From Auxenochlorella pyrenoidosa (Eukaryota; Chlorophyta; Trebouxiophyceae; Chlorellales; Chlorellaceae): a stretch of DNA of 24,102 bases. Positions 1-8,929 of the stretch are shown here, one piece after another (positions within the stretch are counted from its first letter, which is position 1; each line of letters begins with the position of its first letter). The DNA lies in contig KQ482032.1 in NCBI GenBank assembly GCA_001430745.1, positions 823,026-847,127 on the forward strand, in the 5' to 3' direction. The position numbers and the translations under genes were made by a program. Below the pieces are notes generated by a model, which was not told the origin of the DNA, searched no databases, and worked only from the letters and a program-made list of their open reading frames with translations.

Positions 1-218
1 GGGGGGGGCAGGACACATGCAGGCGGGTCAGGTGGGCGTTGGCCGGGGGTGCTGACGGGGTATGGAGAACCAGCACACCACGGGCAAGCTCGGGCAGGCG
101 GCCCCGATGCAGCTGGTGCCTGCAGGCCTTGGCAGAGCAGCCGGGACCAGTCCCACCTGTTCCCAGCCACACGTTCCTGCCCCACCCACTACGCAACCAG
201 CCCTCTGTCCCCGCCCAC
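1..218 (-). other. Start of a helicase-gene intron running off the left edge
   Basis: After the donor at 218 nothing matches the next conserved Strawberry notch block (expected VSLQADRR-like), so this stretch is read as intron. It ends in a run of eight G on the plus strand, which would be a C-rich tract in the transcript. Confidence 0.6.
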
Positions 219-3200
219 CTTGGCGCGCAGCTGGTACACGCCGCGGCCGCGCTCGTCGCGCACCACGCGCGCCTTGCGCCCCGTCATCTCCGCCACCTGG
301 GAAGGCCCGCCCAGCTTGTCTATGAGCTGCGCATAAGCAGGGGCGGGGGGACGGAGGGAGGCAAGGCGGCGTCGGCTGCGGTAACGCTGGCTCATAATCG
401 CCTGCCAACCCCCAGAGATGAGACGATCGGAACGCGATGTGCATTCAAGGTGCAGTGGGGGCTGCACCGGCAACCCGCAGCCTTGTGTGCGGCGGGCAGG
501 CCTGCCCGCATGCCCAGCCCCGGGGGCTGCACCGGCAACCCGCAGCCTTGTGTGGGGCGGGCAGGCCTGCCCGCATGCCCAGCCCCCCCCTCCCCCACCC
601 CCCAGCAGGCGGTGGGGCCCACACCCCGACACGGCGCCCCAAGGCAGCGCCTCGTTGCTTCACCTCGTCCAGGAAGTTGGGCGGCAGGTCGAGCGCCGCG
701 ATGCGCTCCTGCATGGCGGCCTTCAGCTCCGCGCTGGTGGGGTCCTCCTCCCCCGCCGCCTGTCCCCCCTGCTGCTGCCTCTGCTGCCCTGGGGAGGCGT
801 CCTCGCTGGCCGCCTGCCACGTGGACTCGCTGCCGTCGCCGCCGTCGTACCAGCCCTGCTCTGTCGCGCCCGCCGCACCCGCCGCCGCCCTGACCTCCAG
901 CGCCTTGTTGGTGGGGAAGTGCGCCTCCACAAAGTGCTGCAGCAGCTGGCGGCACGTGGAGATGAAGCCGCACCTGCAAGGGGGTACGGTGCGTGGATCG
1001 TGAGGCGGGGAGCTCTTGCAGCGCTGGCAGCGCACCTGTCAAACATTGGCATTGCAGGGTGTTGCAGCACAGCACAGACCTGTCCCCCGGCTGCAGCCCA
1101 AGGGAGTCGGCCGCCGCCTCGCCGGTGGACTGCAGGCCGATCACGACTGCACCAGGGGCAGCAGAGGGGGCGTGCTGGAGCAGGGCGCACAAGCGGCCAA
1201 GCAGAGAACACCAGAGCCGGGAGGTGAGCAGCGCGGCCAGGGCGTGCTGCATCTGTTTTTGCAGCGACTCGACCCCTCAGCCTTGCCCATGATACCCGGG
1301 GCAACGCACTCGCATATCCTGCCTCCAGCGCCGCCTTGGCCTCCTTCACCACGGCCCCGACCTTCATGCTGACGCTGCAGGAGCGAAAGACAGAGTGTGA
1401 GGCGTGTTGTGAATCATGTCCCAAGGTCGCAACATGCCAAATCGCCCAGACGCGCAACAAAGGTTTTAAAGGGCGAGGCATGTTACGAAGCTGAGTGTTT
1501 GGCAGCAGTCAGATGCGGCTGTTTGAGCATGCCCTCCAACAACGCCGGGCCAGCCTCCTGCCCTGGGCCAGCCTGCTCACCACAGCAGCTTGAAGAAGCG
1601 CTGCTGCGCGGCCCAAAAGGGCTTCCACACATCCGCCTTGGCGCCCGTGGCTGCACAGAGGGTGCGCGCTGCTGCTGCTGTGAAGGCACCAACTGCAAGC
1701 ACGCAAGCATGCCAGCGCCCAGCCAGCGGCGCCCGTGCCGTTCCATCTGCCCAGGCAAGAGAGCTGGAGGGCACCAGCAGTTAGGTTCTGCAGCAGCACC
1801 ATCCAGGGCTGCCTTGCCTGCGACCGCGATGACCAGAGCGTTGCGCAGATCCTGCCACAGCTGGGCCGCCGCGTCGTACGCCGCCACCTGCGAGCCGCTC
1901 AGGCGGCACTCCAGCTCCGAAAACTCGGCCTCCCTGCAGGGCTCAATGTGGGGCATTGTTGTTGTGGGAGAGCTCGCGCAGAGTGCAGGACTCGGCTGTG
2001 GCATGGAGGAGAGAGCGGCTTCCCGGTGTGCCTGCGAATGGGGTTGCGCAACGAAGCAGCCTGTTCCATGGGCCTCGCACCTCACTGCCTGGCACCGCCC
2101 CACAGCACGCTGCTGGCCAGCGATACGTCATGTCGCCCAGGCAGGCCCAAACTGACCTGAAGGAGAGCCCTCTGCTGACGTACAGCCCATCCCCCTTGAG
2201 CTCCATCGACAGCATCTCCAGGAATGTGATGCCGCGCCGTTTCATCGAGTCCAGAAAGGCCTGGAAGCTGGGGAAGGCGGCCCCCACGCCCCAAAGGCCC
2301 AGCCGCTCCATGTACGCCAGGTTGCCCACCTCTGCGGCACCGGGCACGGGCAGGCAGCCAGGGCCGGCGGTCGCGCCAGAGCTGCAGCTGCCGCCAGTGG
2401 AAGAGCCATTTCCCAAGCCTGTCCACTGTCATCTCAGCGGCTCCAGCCCTCCTGACGTTGCTTTCCACATAAGCTGGCAAGGAGGGCTGCGCAGCCCTGC
2501 ACATGATTGCGCGCATGGGGTTTACGGGTGCCAGAGCATGCCGCGCCCCCCACGCCGCCTTGCCCGCACACCCACCGCTGACGCCCGTGGCAGAGCAGTA
2601 GACAAAGCGCGCCCCGGGCAGCTGCCGCTGCAGCTCCAGCACGCACTGCGACACCTTGGTGGACTGCTTCTCCTTGCCAGGCACAAAGTTCTTGGCTGCG
2701 CAGCAGGGGCAGCGGCAGGAGGTAGGGCCAGGGAATGGGGTGGGGGTTGTTGGGGAGAGGCCGTCGTGGGATGGAGTGCTCGTGGGGGCACATGCCGAAA
2801 CCCTTCCAATGCACCCAGTGGGAGCATCCCATCCTTCTTCCCTGGCTCCGCCCTCCCAAAGCCGGTGGGCCTTTGAGTCACCTTTGTGGCACTCGTCAAG
2901 GCAGATGACGCCCTCAAAGGACGCGCCCCCCACCCAGTCCACCAGCTGCTGCAGCCGGGTGCGCCCACGCCCAGCACTGATGAGAGTGGAGTAGGTCCTG
3001 CACAAGGGTGGGCGGAAGGGGTCGAACGACATGCATTGGGTGTGACACGTGCAGTTAAGGTGCGCAGGCCAGCGGCTGGCAGGCAGCTTGCGCCGTAGGT
3101 GCAGGGTGGGCCCGGAAGAACTCCAGCGGCATAAGAGCCCAGCGCAGGCCGCATGCGCCAGGTGGCGCTGGCCCTGCTCGCCAGCCCCCTTACATAAACA

Positions 3201-4180
3201 GGCAGCCCTCCTGCGGGGTGGTGGTTGTCTTGTCCAGCGCCTGCGCATTCTGGATGACCTGCAGCAGGCCGGGCGCAGCAGGAACTACAGTCGGCAAGGA
3301 GCTGGAGCAGGGCCGGGGCCGCAACTGCACATATCCTGTGTCGCAGGATGGGGTCAGGATCTGAGATGCCAGGCTGCTCGCATCCTCCAGTGCGTGCGCC
3401 GACGAGCCCAACAAAGCACAACGCGCCACAGCACGACCCCGTCCAGCTCTCCTGGCGCTGCCGTGCTCCCCCCGCACCTCGATGTGGCTGCCCAGGTCTC
3501 GCAGGTCGCGCACAGCGTCGGCATACAGGTCTGTCGAGGTGGAGACCCACACCGACTTGCGCCGGCCCCGCACATAGTTGTCCAGGATGATGCCGCTGAT
3601 CTGGCGCCCCTTCCCAACACCCGCGCCATCGCCTGCGGCGGGGAGCGCAGAAGAGGCCAGGCGGCAAGGGTTGTGTGTAGACGGTGGGGGGAGGGAGGGA
3701 TAGGCTGTGCGCACAACATGCAGGCTTCCCGTCTGCCCGCCTGCTTGCCGTGCCAGTACTATAGTATGCGCGCTCCCATGCCACCAGCAGAAAATGCAGC
3801 ACCCGGCAAAGAGCTTTGATTAATGGCAGCCATGCCTCGCCTATGAAGAAGCCGCAGCGCTCGCCAGAGGGCAGCCAGGTGAGGTGCTTGGCGCAGGCGT
3901 ACATCACGCCCTCCAGCTGCAGCTGGCTCAGCTTGCCCTGCGCCGCCACCGCCCCGCCCAGCGCCTCCCACAGAGGGTAGTCTGTGGGCGGCAGCGGTAT
4001 GGCCGCCAGGCTGGACGGCTCGGCGATGTCGCCCGGGTGCGGCTGGCCGTGCCCCGCCGCAGAGGAGCGGCAGGTGTAGTTGGCAAACACCTCGCGGGAC
4101 AGCTGCTCGGCCACCGTCTCCACAAACTCGTCGCCGGTGGCGCCCGCCCCAGCGGCGGCGCCCGCAGCAGCCGCGGCCAT
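219..4180 (-). CDS. Strawberry notch / FORGETTER1-like DExH helicase, partial (3' end beyond window)
   Basis: Nuclear helicase-like ATPase; the plant member (FGT1) works with chromatin remodellers in stress memory. Exons on the minus strand: 4180-3841, 3632-3478, 3258-3194, 2997-2882, 2695-2576, 2331-2157, 1933-1818, 1650-1581, 1374-1310, 1146-1080, 973-664, 326-219. They join in frame to 569 codons. Motifs in order: conserved N-terminal [11 protein letters not shown]; Walker [11 protein letters not shown] (residues 114-123); DExH box DECHK (221-225), whose last codon is followed by intron 4; SATG (260-263); RLGLWG; the second-domain signature [10 protein letters not shown] (409-418); LPPNFLDE joined to [18 protein letters not shown]. 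Compared with Arabidopsis FGT1 it has no N-terminal zinc ribbons and no cysteine-rich PHD finger before LPPNFLDE; an Ala/Gln/Glu-rich linker is there instead. The ATG at 4180 is the Met just before the conserved N-terminal block; an upstream exon cannot be excluded. Introns 1 and 7 need GC donors. The last donor (AAG|GTGGGC) opens an intron running off the left edge. Confidence 0.92.
457..586. repeat. 65-bp tandem duplication, two copies, with an 18-bp palindrome in each
   Basis: Copy 1 is 457-521 and copy 2 is 522-586. They differ at a single base (GTGTGCGGC against GTGTGGGGC). Each carries the perfect inverted repeat GCGGGCAGGCCTGCCCGC. The pair lies wholly inside helicase intron 11 (327-663), so it does not change the protein. 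The near-identity suggests a recent duplication. Confidence 0.95.
1651..1817 (-). other. GC-AG intron (helicase intron 7)
   Basis: The donor reads GCAG|GCAAGG and the acceptor TGTGCAG|CCAC. Joining 1818 to 1650 gives GCA-GCC in phase 1 and links AVA to [13 protein letters not shown], matching the family's FW..HQRFF block. No nearby GT donor gives this phase. Confidence 0.75.
3633..3840 (-). other. GC-AG intron splitting the Walker A motif (helicase intron 1)
   Basis: The donor reads CATAG|GCGAGG and the acceptor CCGCAG|GCGATG. The join produces [14 protein letters not shown], the invariant nucleotide-binding motif of the family. A one-nucleotide phase is required and only the GC donor supplies it. 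Confidence 0.85.
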
Positions 4181-4845
4181 TGCGGCCGGGCTGCAGGCTG
4201 GGTGCATTAAGTGCAAGGAACAGTATGCAACGAGCATATTTTGCATGCGCAATGGAGGGGGAGCATCACCATTGCGGCGCATTGCAAGCTCGACGAAGCA
4301 GGCGCCTGCCTGCCGCGTCCCCCCGGCTGCGCACTGCCGCCGCCGGTGAGCTGCAACCCCTGCCAGCGAGTGATCGACGCTTTCAGCAACATCGATGCAC
4401 TAGCCGGACCATGCGTAGGTCCACCCAGGGGCGCACTGGGCCGCTCGCAAATTGAGCCGCCACAGGTTGCACCGGACCCACCTGTGTGGTTTATAGGCCT
4501 CCCGTGAGTGCTCTCAGGAATGAAAGTAAGCCTAGAAGGCCGCTGATAATCTAACAGGGCGCCAATTCCAAGCTTGCTCTGGAGCTTGACAACCTCAAGT
4601 GCAGCAAAGCTCAAGTGCACAGACAGTGATGATAAATGACAGCTCAGAAAGCCGGCGGAACGCCTTCGGTAGAAGGAGATTGGCCGACATCTGCCAGGTG
4701 TGAAGCCGTCGCCATGCTCGCATTTGCATTTTGCCGCCGTGGCAGGTCTCACACACAGTGGCACCCTCTACATTGAAGCCAGTTGCATGCACAGCAGTCA
4801 ACACTGCATTAAAATGTTATGCATAAAAGCCTGCCCTGTACAGCC
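4181..4845. other. Intergenic: 3' flank of the GEX1-like gene and 5' flank of the helicase gene
   Basis: About 665 bp between two head-to-tail minus-strand genes. Open frames on both strands lack any family motif. No TGTAA is present on the minus strand here, so the polyadenylation site of the upstream gene is not placed. A possible acceptor (CCTGCAG|CCC, about 4190) just upstream of the helicase ATG leaves room for an unseen 5' exon. Confidence 0.6.
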
Positions 4846-7800
4846 TCAGGTACGCCGCCCCTTCTTGGTTGCAGCAGCGCCAGCACCCGCCTCTGCTGCC
4901 AGTGCGGCCGCATCACGAGGGTCCGTGGATCGCCGGCGTATGCGCTTGCCCAGCAAGCTCTCCCCTCCAGCCGCCTCTGCACTCGCTGCGGGCGCCTGGA
5001 CTTCGCTGCTGCGCCTGCCACCAGCTCGCCGTTTGGTGGCGCCCACGGGGGCCTCCTCGCTCGCGGATCGCTTGCGACCCTGAGCCACCTGGTGCACTGG
5101 CCCTGGCCTTGCTGCTGCTGCTGCTGCATGAGTTGCCCTTCGCTCACGTGCGGCGGGCATGTGTGCGGCTTCACTGGCAGGTGTCGCAGCCTTCTGCTGC
5201 TGCATCTGCTGATGCCGCTCCTCCTGCCTGGGGCGCCTGGCAGTCTGCCTTGCTGCCCTCGCTGCACCCGCAACCTGCTTGCCGCGCTCTGTCAACCCCT
5301 CTTCGTCGTCACTCCATGCCTCAGGAACAGATGGCAGTGCCGTGTGCCACTCACCCAGAGCCGCGAGCTGCCTGCCTCTCGCCCAGCCAGCCGGCATAGC
5401 AGGCTCTGCCGCCTCAAACCTGCCGGCCAGCCGCACAGCAGTCTGAACCTCTGCGGCTTCGCCTGCAGCACCCCCCTGGTTTGCCGCCTGGCCCCCCAGC
5501 AGGGCTGCCAGCTCCACCTTGTTGCGCCGCATGAGCGCCAGGAATTCCTCATGCCGCCGCCGCTGCTCCTCCTCCAGCCGGCACAGCAGCCTGTGGGTGG
5601 GGCGCATGGCAGGGTCATACATCAGCCGGCGCTGGCACTGGGTGCGCACAGAAGGACAAAACTTGCACGAGCACAGCCAGCACGCCTGCCTGCCTGCCTC
5701 CTGCGTGCATGCATGCCAGCAGCAGGCGGCTACACATGAGCTGCATGGCTGCGTGCCTAGCGGCCAGTCTCACTCACAGGAAAGACTCCCGCTCATAGTC
5801 CCGGTGCGACAGCCAGCAGTAGGACAGCACCCCCACCGCCAGTGCAGCCGCCACACGGCGCACAGCCCACTTGAAGCTAAACTGCCCGGCTGGCCCGGTT
5901 GGGCTGGTGGCAGTGGCTGCGGGACCCAGTGGCAGCCAGGTCCAGGCCGGCAGGCTCATCACCATCTGCACGTCAGGAGAAAGCCCACAGCAGATGAGGA
6001 GCTTGACACATGAGCAGCGTTTTTCGAACTGCAGGATCACATGCCTTTCTCGTGAACCCCACAGGCACGCTGGCACGGCATTCGTGCTGCCGCCGCACCT
6101 CGCCATCATGACCCACGGCCAGCCAGGCATGCAGCCAGTCCACCAGCAGGCGCTCCGCGAGCAGGCTGCCGCCCAGCAGAACCAGCAACGGCATCTTGGC
6201 CTGCAGCCACGGGCAGCATGGCAAGGATGTCAGCGAGTGGGCTGGCTGCTTTGTCACACTTGAGCTGTGCCAACGGCCCCAAAAAGAGCAGACAAGCTAA
6301 CCTTGGCGGTGGAGGGGCTGAGCCCTGTGGACAGCGCGCTCAGCGCGCCCAGCGCATAGCACAGCACGTCTTCAAAGCTGTACGACTTGCCCAGGAGGCG
6401 CATGAGCACTGCATGGGGGTGGTATGGTCGGGAGGACAGGGCAATTAGGCCAGCAGCAGCGCGCATGTGCGTTGGGCTCAGTCTGCAACACACAAGTCCA
6501 CGCGGCCCTGCCTCCCCTCGGCCTGTTCTCTGCCCAAGCCCTGCCGACCTGAAGTTGAGCGCTGCTGGTACGAGATGACGACATCCACCGCGCTGCGGAT
6601 GCCCGCGCTGCTGTCGGCCAGGGCACCCAGCTCCCCGGCCAGCGCGAGCTGCGCCTCGGCCTGCTGCGCTGCAGCGGCTGCCAGCTGGGCCGCCCTGCCC
6701 TCCACCACGTCGAACAGGCCTGCTGGAGGGCATGGCATGTCGGTGTTTGAAAGAAAACGCTGCGTGCCATGACAAGCGCGTGATGCTGACTCAAGGTGCT
6801 CCAAGGGCAACCCAGCCGGCACGCACACCCTGCCGGCACGGATACCGTCCTTCCCCACCCGCAACATGACCCTTCGCCTCGGCCAGCTGGCGCAGCACGG
6901 TGGCCTGCCCAGCCTCCAGCGCTGCCTGCCTCTGCAGCGCTTGATCCTGCACGCGGGGAGTTTGGTGCGCGCAATGCCGGGAAGGGAGGGCTGGGTATGG
7001 GCAGCAAGCTCACATGGTACGTCGGCTGCGACGGCGCTGGCAGTTGACACACCTGCAAGCGCATTGTCAGCGTGTTTGCCCTGTGGATGCTTTGCCACGC
7101 CTCCAGGGGGGGTTGCGCAGCATCTTGCCATGTGCTGTCTGCTCCACTTGGCCCAACCCCACCTGCAGCTCCAGGCCCTGCTGCTGCTTGGCATCCAGGC
7201 TGGTAAAGTAGGCCAGCGCCTCTGCCCGCGCCACCTTCTGCACTTTGAGCGCCTCCTGCGGGGCGAGCCATGTAGAGCAGGCGCAGGGACGGGCTCAGCG
7301 CAGCCTGTGCACCAGCCGAGTCTGGGGCTCCGCATGATCTCTTTCTTCCCTGCCCCTACTTGCTCTGCAGCAACAAGCACACCAACCTGCTCTAGCTCGC
7401 CATGCTGGCGCAGCAGGTCCAGCGCGGCCTCCGCCTTCTTCCCGAGCTCGCCCGTCTGCTTTTTTAGCGCCGCACTGCTGTTGGCGGCCGCCGTCAGCTG
7501 CTCTTGTGCATACCCCGCACCCTCAGCCAGCCGGTTCAGCATGTTTTCAGTGTACCTCTCGAAGTTGCGGTTCTGGATGAACAGGCACATGCTGCAGGAG
7601 GGGGTTGCGGCGAGGCAGGAGCCAGCGCCAGTGCGTGACAGTGCTGTCGAACCCGCAGGACAGCTGCGCTCGTGGTGCATGCAGACTGCAAGCATGCACA
7701 GCACTTTACTTTGGCTGCGTGCATTGTCATGCTCAGTCCAACTGCACACAAGCTCCCTTTTACCTGTCGGCATGAGTGAGAAACTCCACAAACAGCGCAT

Positions 7801-8429
7801 ACGCCCGGTCAGTCAGCGCCTGGGTGCACTCGTGCAGGCTCTGGCGGGGGCTGCAAGGGTAGGTGGTTCCTCCCTGCGTCGCCAGCTGGCAGTTTGTCAG
7901 CCTGCAATGGTCGTGCGAGGGATCAGACACACAGTTTGGTTGGGTTTGTGTTGCCTGCGCCATGGTAGCGTAGCCTGCGTGGCCTCCTCACATGCTGCTG
8001 CTGCCAAGGCAATAGCGCACCTCAGCGCCAGCCGTGTCTTGGCCTCCTGGTCCATGCGCCGACAGTCTGCTGCCAGCTCCCCCACTGCCGCAGAGAAGCA
8101 GTTGGTGCCAAACAGGCGATCCAAGAAACCTTCGCTGCTCGCCTCGCCCTCGAGAACATCCAGGTAGCCTGGCACAGGGAAGGGGGGAGCTGGCAGGCTC
8201 AGCACAGACACGGCATGGCATGGCAAAGCAGCCCACCGTGCTCGCCCTCATCAAGCAATCTGCTCCACACTGCAGAAGTTCGCGTGTCTGACAACGCACC
8301 TTTGCCCTCACGCACAGCTGCTGCTGGGACAACCGCGAAGCGCGGCGCCGGGGGGGCTGCAAAGCCCCATCCTGCCGCGCCGCCTGCTGCAACTGCGAGC
8401 AGCAGCAGAGCGGCTGCGGTCCTTCGCAT
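4846..8429 (-). CDS. GEX1: GEX1 / Brambleberry / Kar5-family nuclear fusion (karyogamy) protein
   Basis: Family members sit in the nuclear envelope and are needed for nuclear fusion after gamete fusion. Exons on the minus strand: 8429-8300, 8168-8021, 7901-7764, 7591-7387, 7255-7163, 6946-6871 (or to 6859), 6719-6549, 6408-6302, 6200-6099, 5965-5778, 5689-4846; about 733 residues. Visible parts: signal peptide (1 to about 20, MRRTAAALLLLAVAAGG); the family's cysteine-rich region with Cys at 67, 79, 97, 109, 118 and 141, including RLTNCQLATQGG and FLTHADSMCLFIQ; a long Ala/Gln/Glu coiled coil (about 150-320); three hydrophobic segments (about 332-350, 359-382, 424-442), the last followed by basic residues; then a long charged tail with nuclear-localisation-like clusters (RKRS, TKRRAGGRR, GKRIRRR, KKGRR). 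Order and cysteine pattern support GEX1; overall similarity is motif-level. The last intron's acceptor is the weakest join: a (GGCA)n tract offers acceptors in different phases. It is divergent from the INCENP gene. Confidence 0.84.
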
Positions 8430-8929
8430 CGCCTCGGGGGGGCAGTACGACCGCAAAGAGCGTGCCGCTCGGCCCTCTGGGCCTAGCACAGCGGGAGACA
8501 GTGCCCGAGGGAGACGAGTGGGCCGCCTCGTCAAGAGCCGGGCCACTGCCCACGCTATAGCTTGGATATGCTTTTGCGTGAGGTTGCACGTCGTAAAGAG
8601 CGGATAGAGAGCACCTCACTCGACTGCTGAGTCACGCCAATGTGGCCAGATCTGGCGGGGCAGGAAATGCTCCTGCCGCCGCTGGACAAGCTAGTCGAGC
8701 GGCTGGTCTTGTGTGTCGGGCGGCTCTGCAGCGCTGGGTCTCCAGTGCGCTCGCTCAAACTGGGCTGGGCGCTCAGCTGTCCCTGGCCGGCTGTGGCTCT
8801 TTCACCCGATCGGTACTTGATTTCCACAGCCCAAAACCATCGCGATCGCCCCCAGCTGTTGTGTCTGGCCCGAGCTGTCGAGCCCAACCTCCCCCAGCAC
8901 AGTTCTCTCGCGCTCCACGCCCTCCAGCC
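8430..8929. promoter_or_regulatory. Shared 5' region of the divergent GEX1-like and INCENP genes
   Basis: About 500 bp separates the two start codons. A CCAAT pentamer lies at 8637-8641 on the plus strand. No convincing TATA box was seen. The INCENP reading frame stays open upstream of 8930 for about 95 codons, but this lacks recognisable content. Promoter function is inferred from geometry only. Confidence 0.5.

Noticed and set aside
80..1003. GC-rich plus-strand frames running through the 65-bp repeat
   Set aside because: They overlap helicase exons 11 and 12 and an intron repeat. Repeated peptides there come from the DNA duplication.
1956..2876. 306-codon plus-strand frame opposite helicase exons
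   Set aside because: Antisense to exons with clear Strawberry notch motifs, and without any recognisable domain.
2522..4282. Single 586-codon minus-strand open frame
   Set aside because: It reads through several introns and switches frame relative to the helicase motifs. Only its first part (3841-4180) is exon 1.
4819..5739. 306-codon open frame on the plus strand opposite the GEX1 tail
   Set aside because: Composition is Cys/Leu/Pro/Ser shadow-like and it has no motif. The minus frame has charged coiled-coil and basic clusters in a better coding pattern.
8642..8929. N-terminal extension of INCENP starting near 8642
   Set aside because: The frame is open but low-complexity and would fill the whole divergent promoter. 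The ATG at 8930 has a good context and sits just before the CEN-box-like segment.
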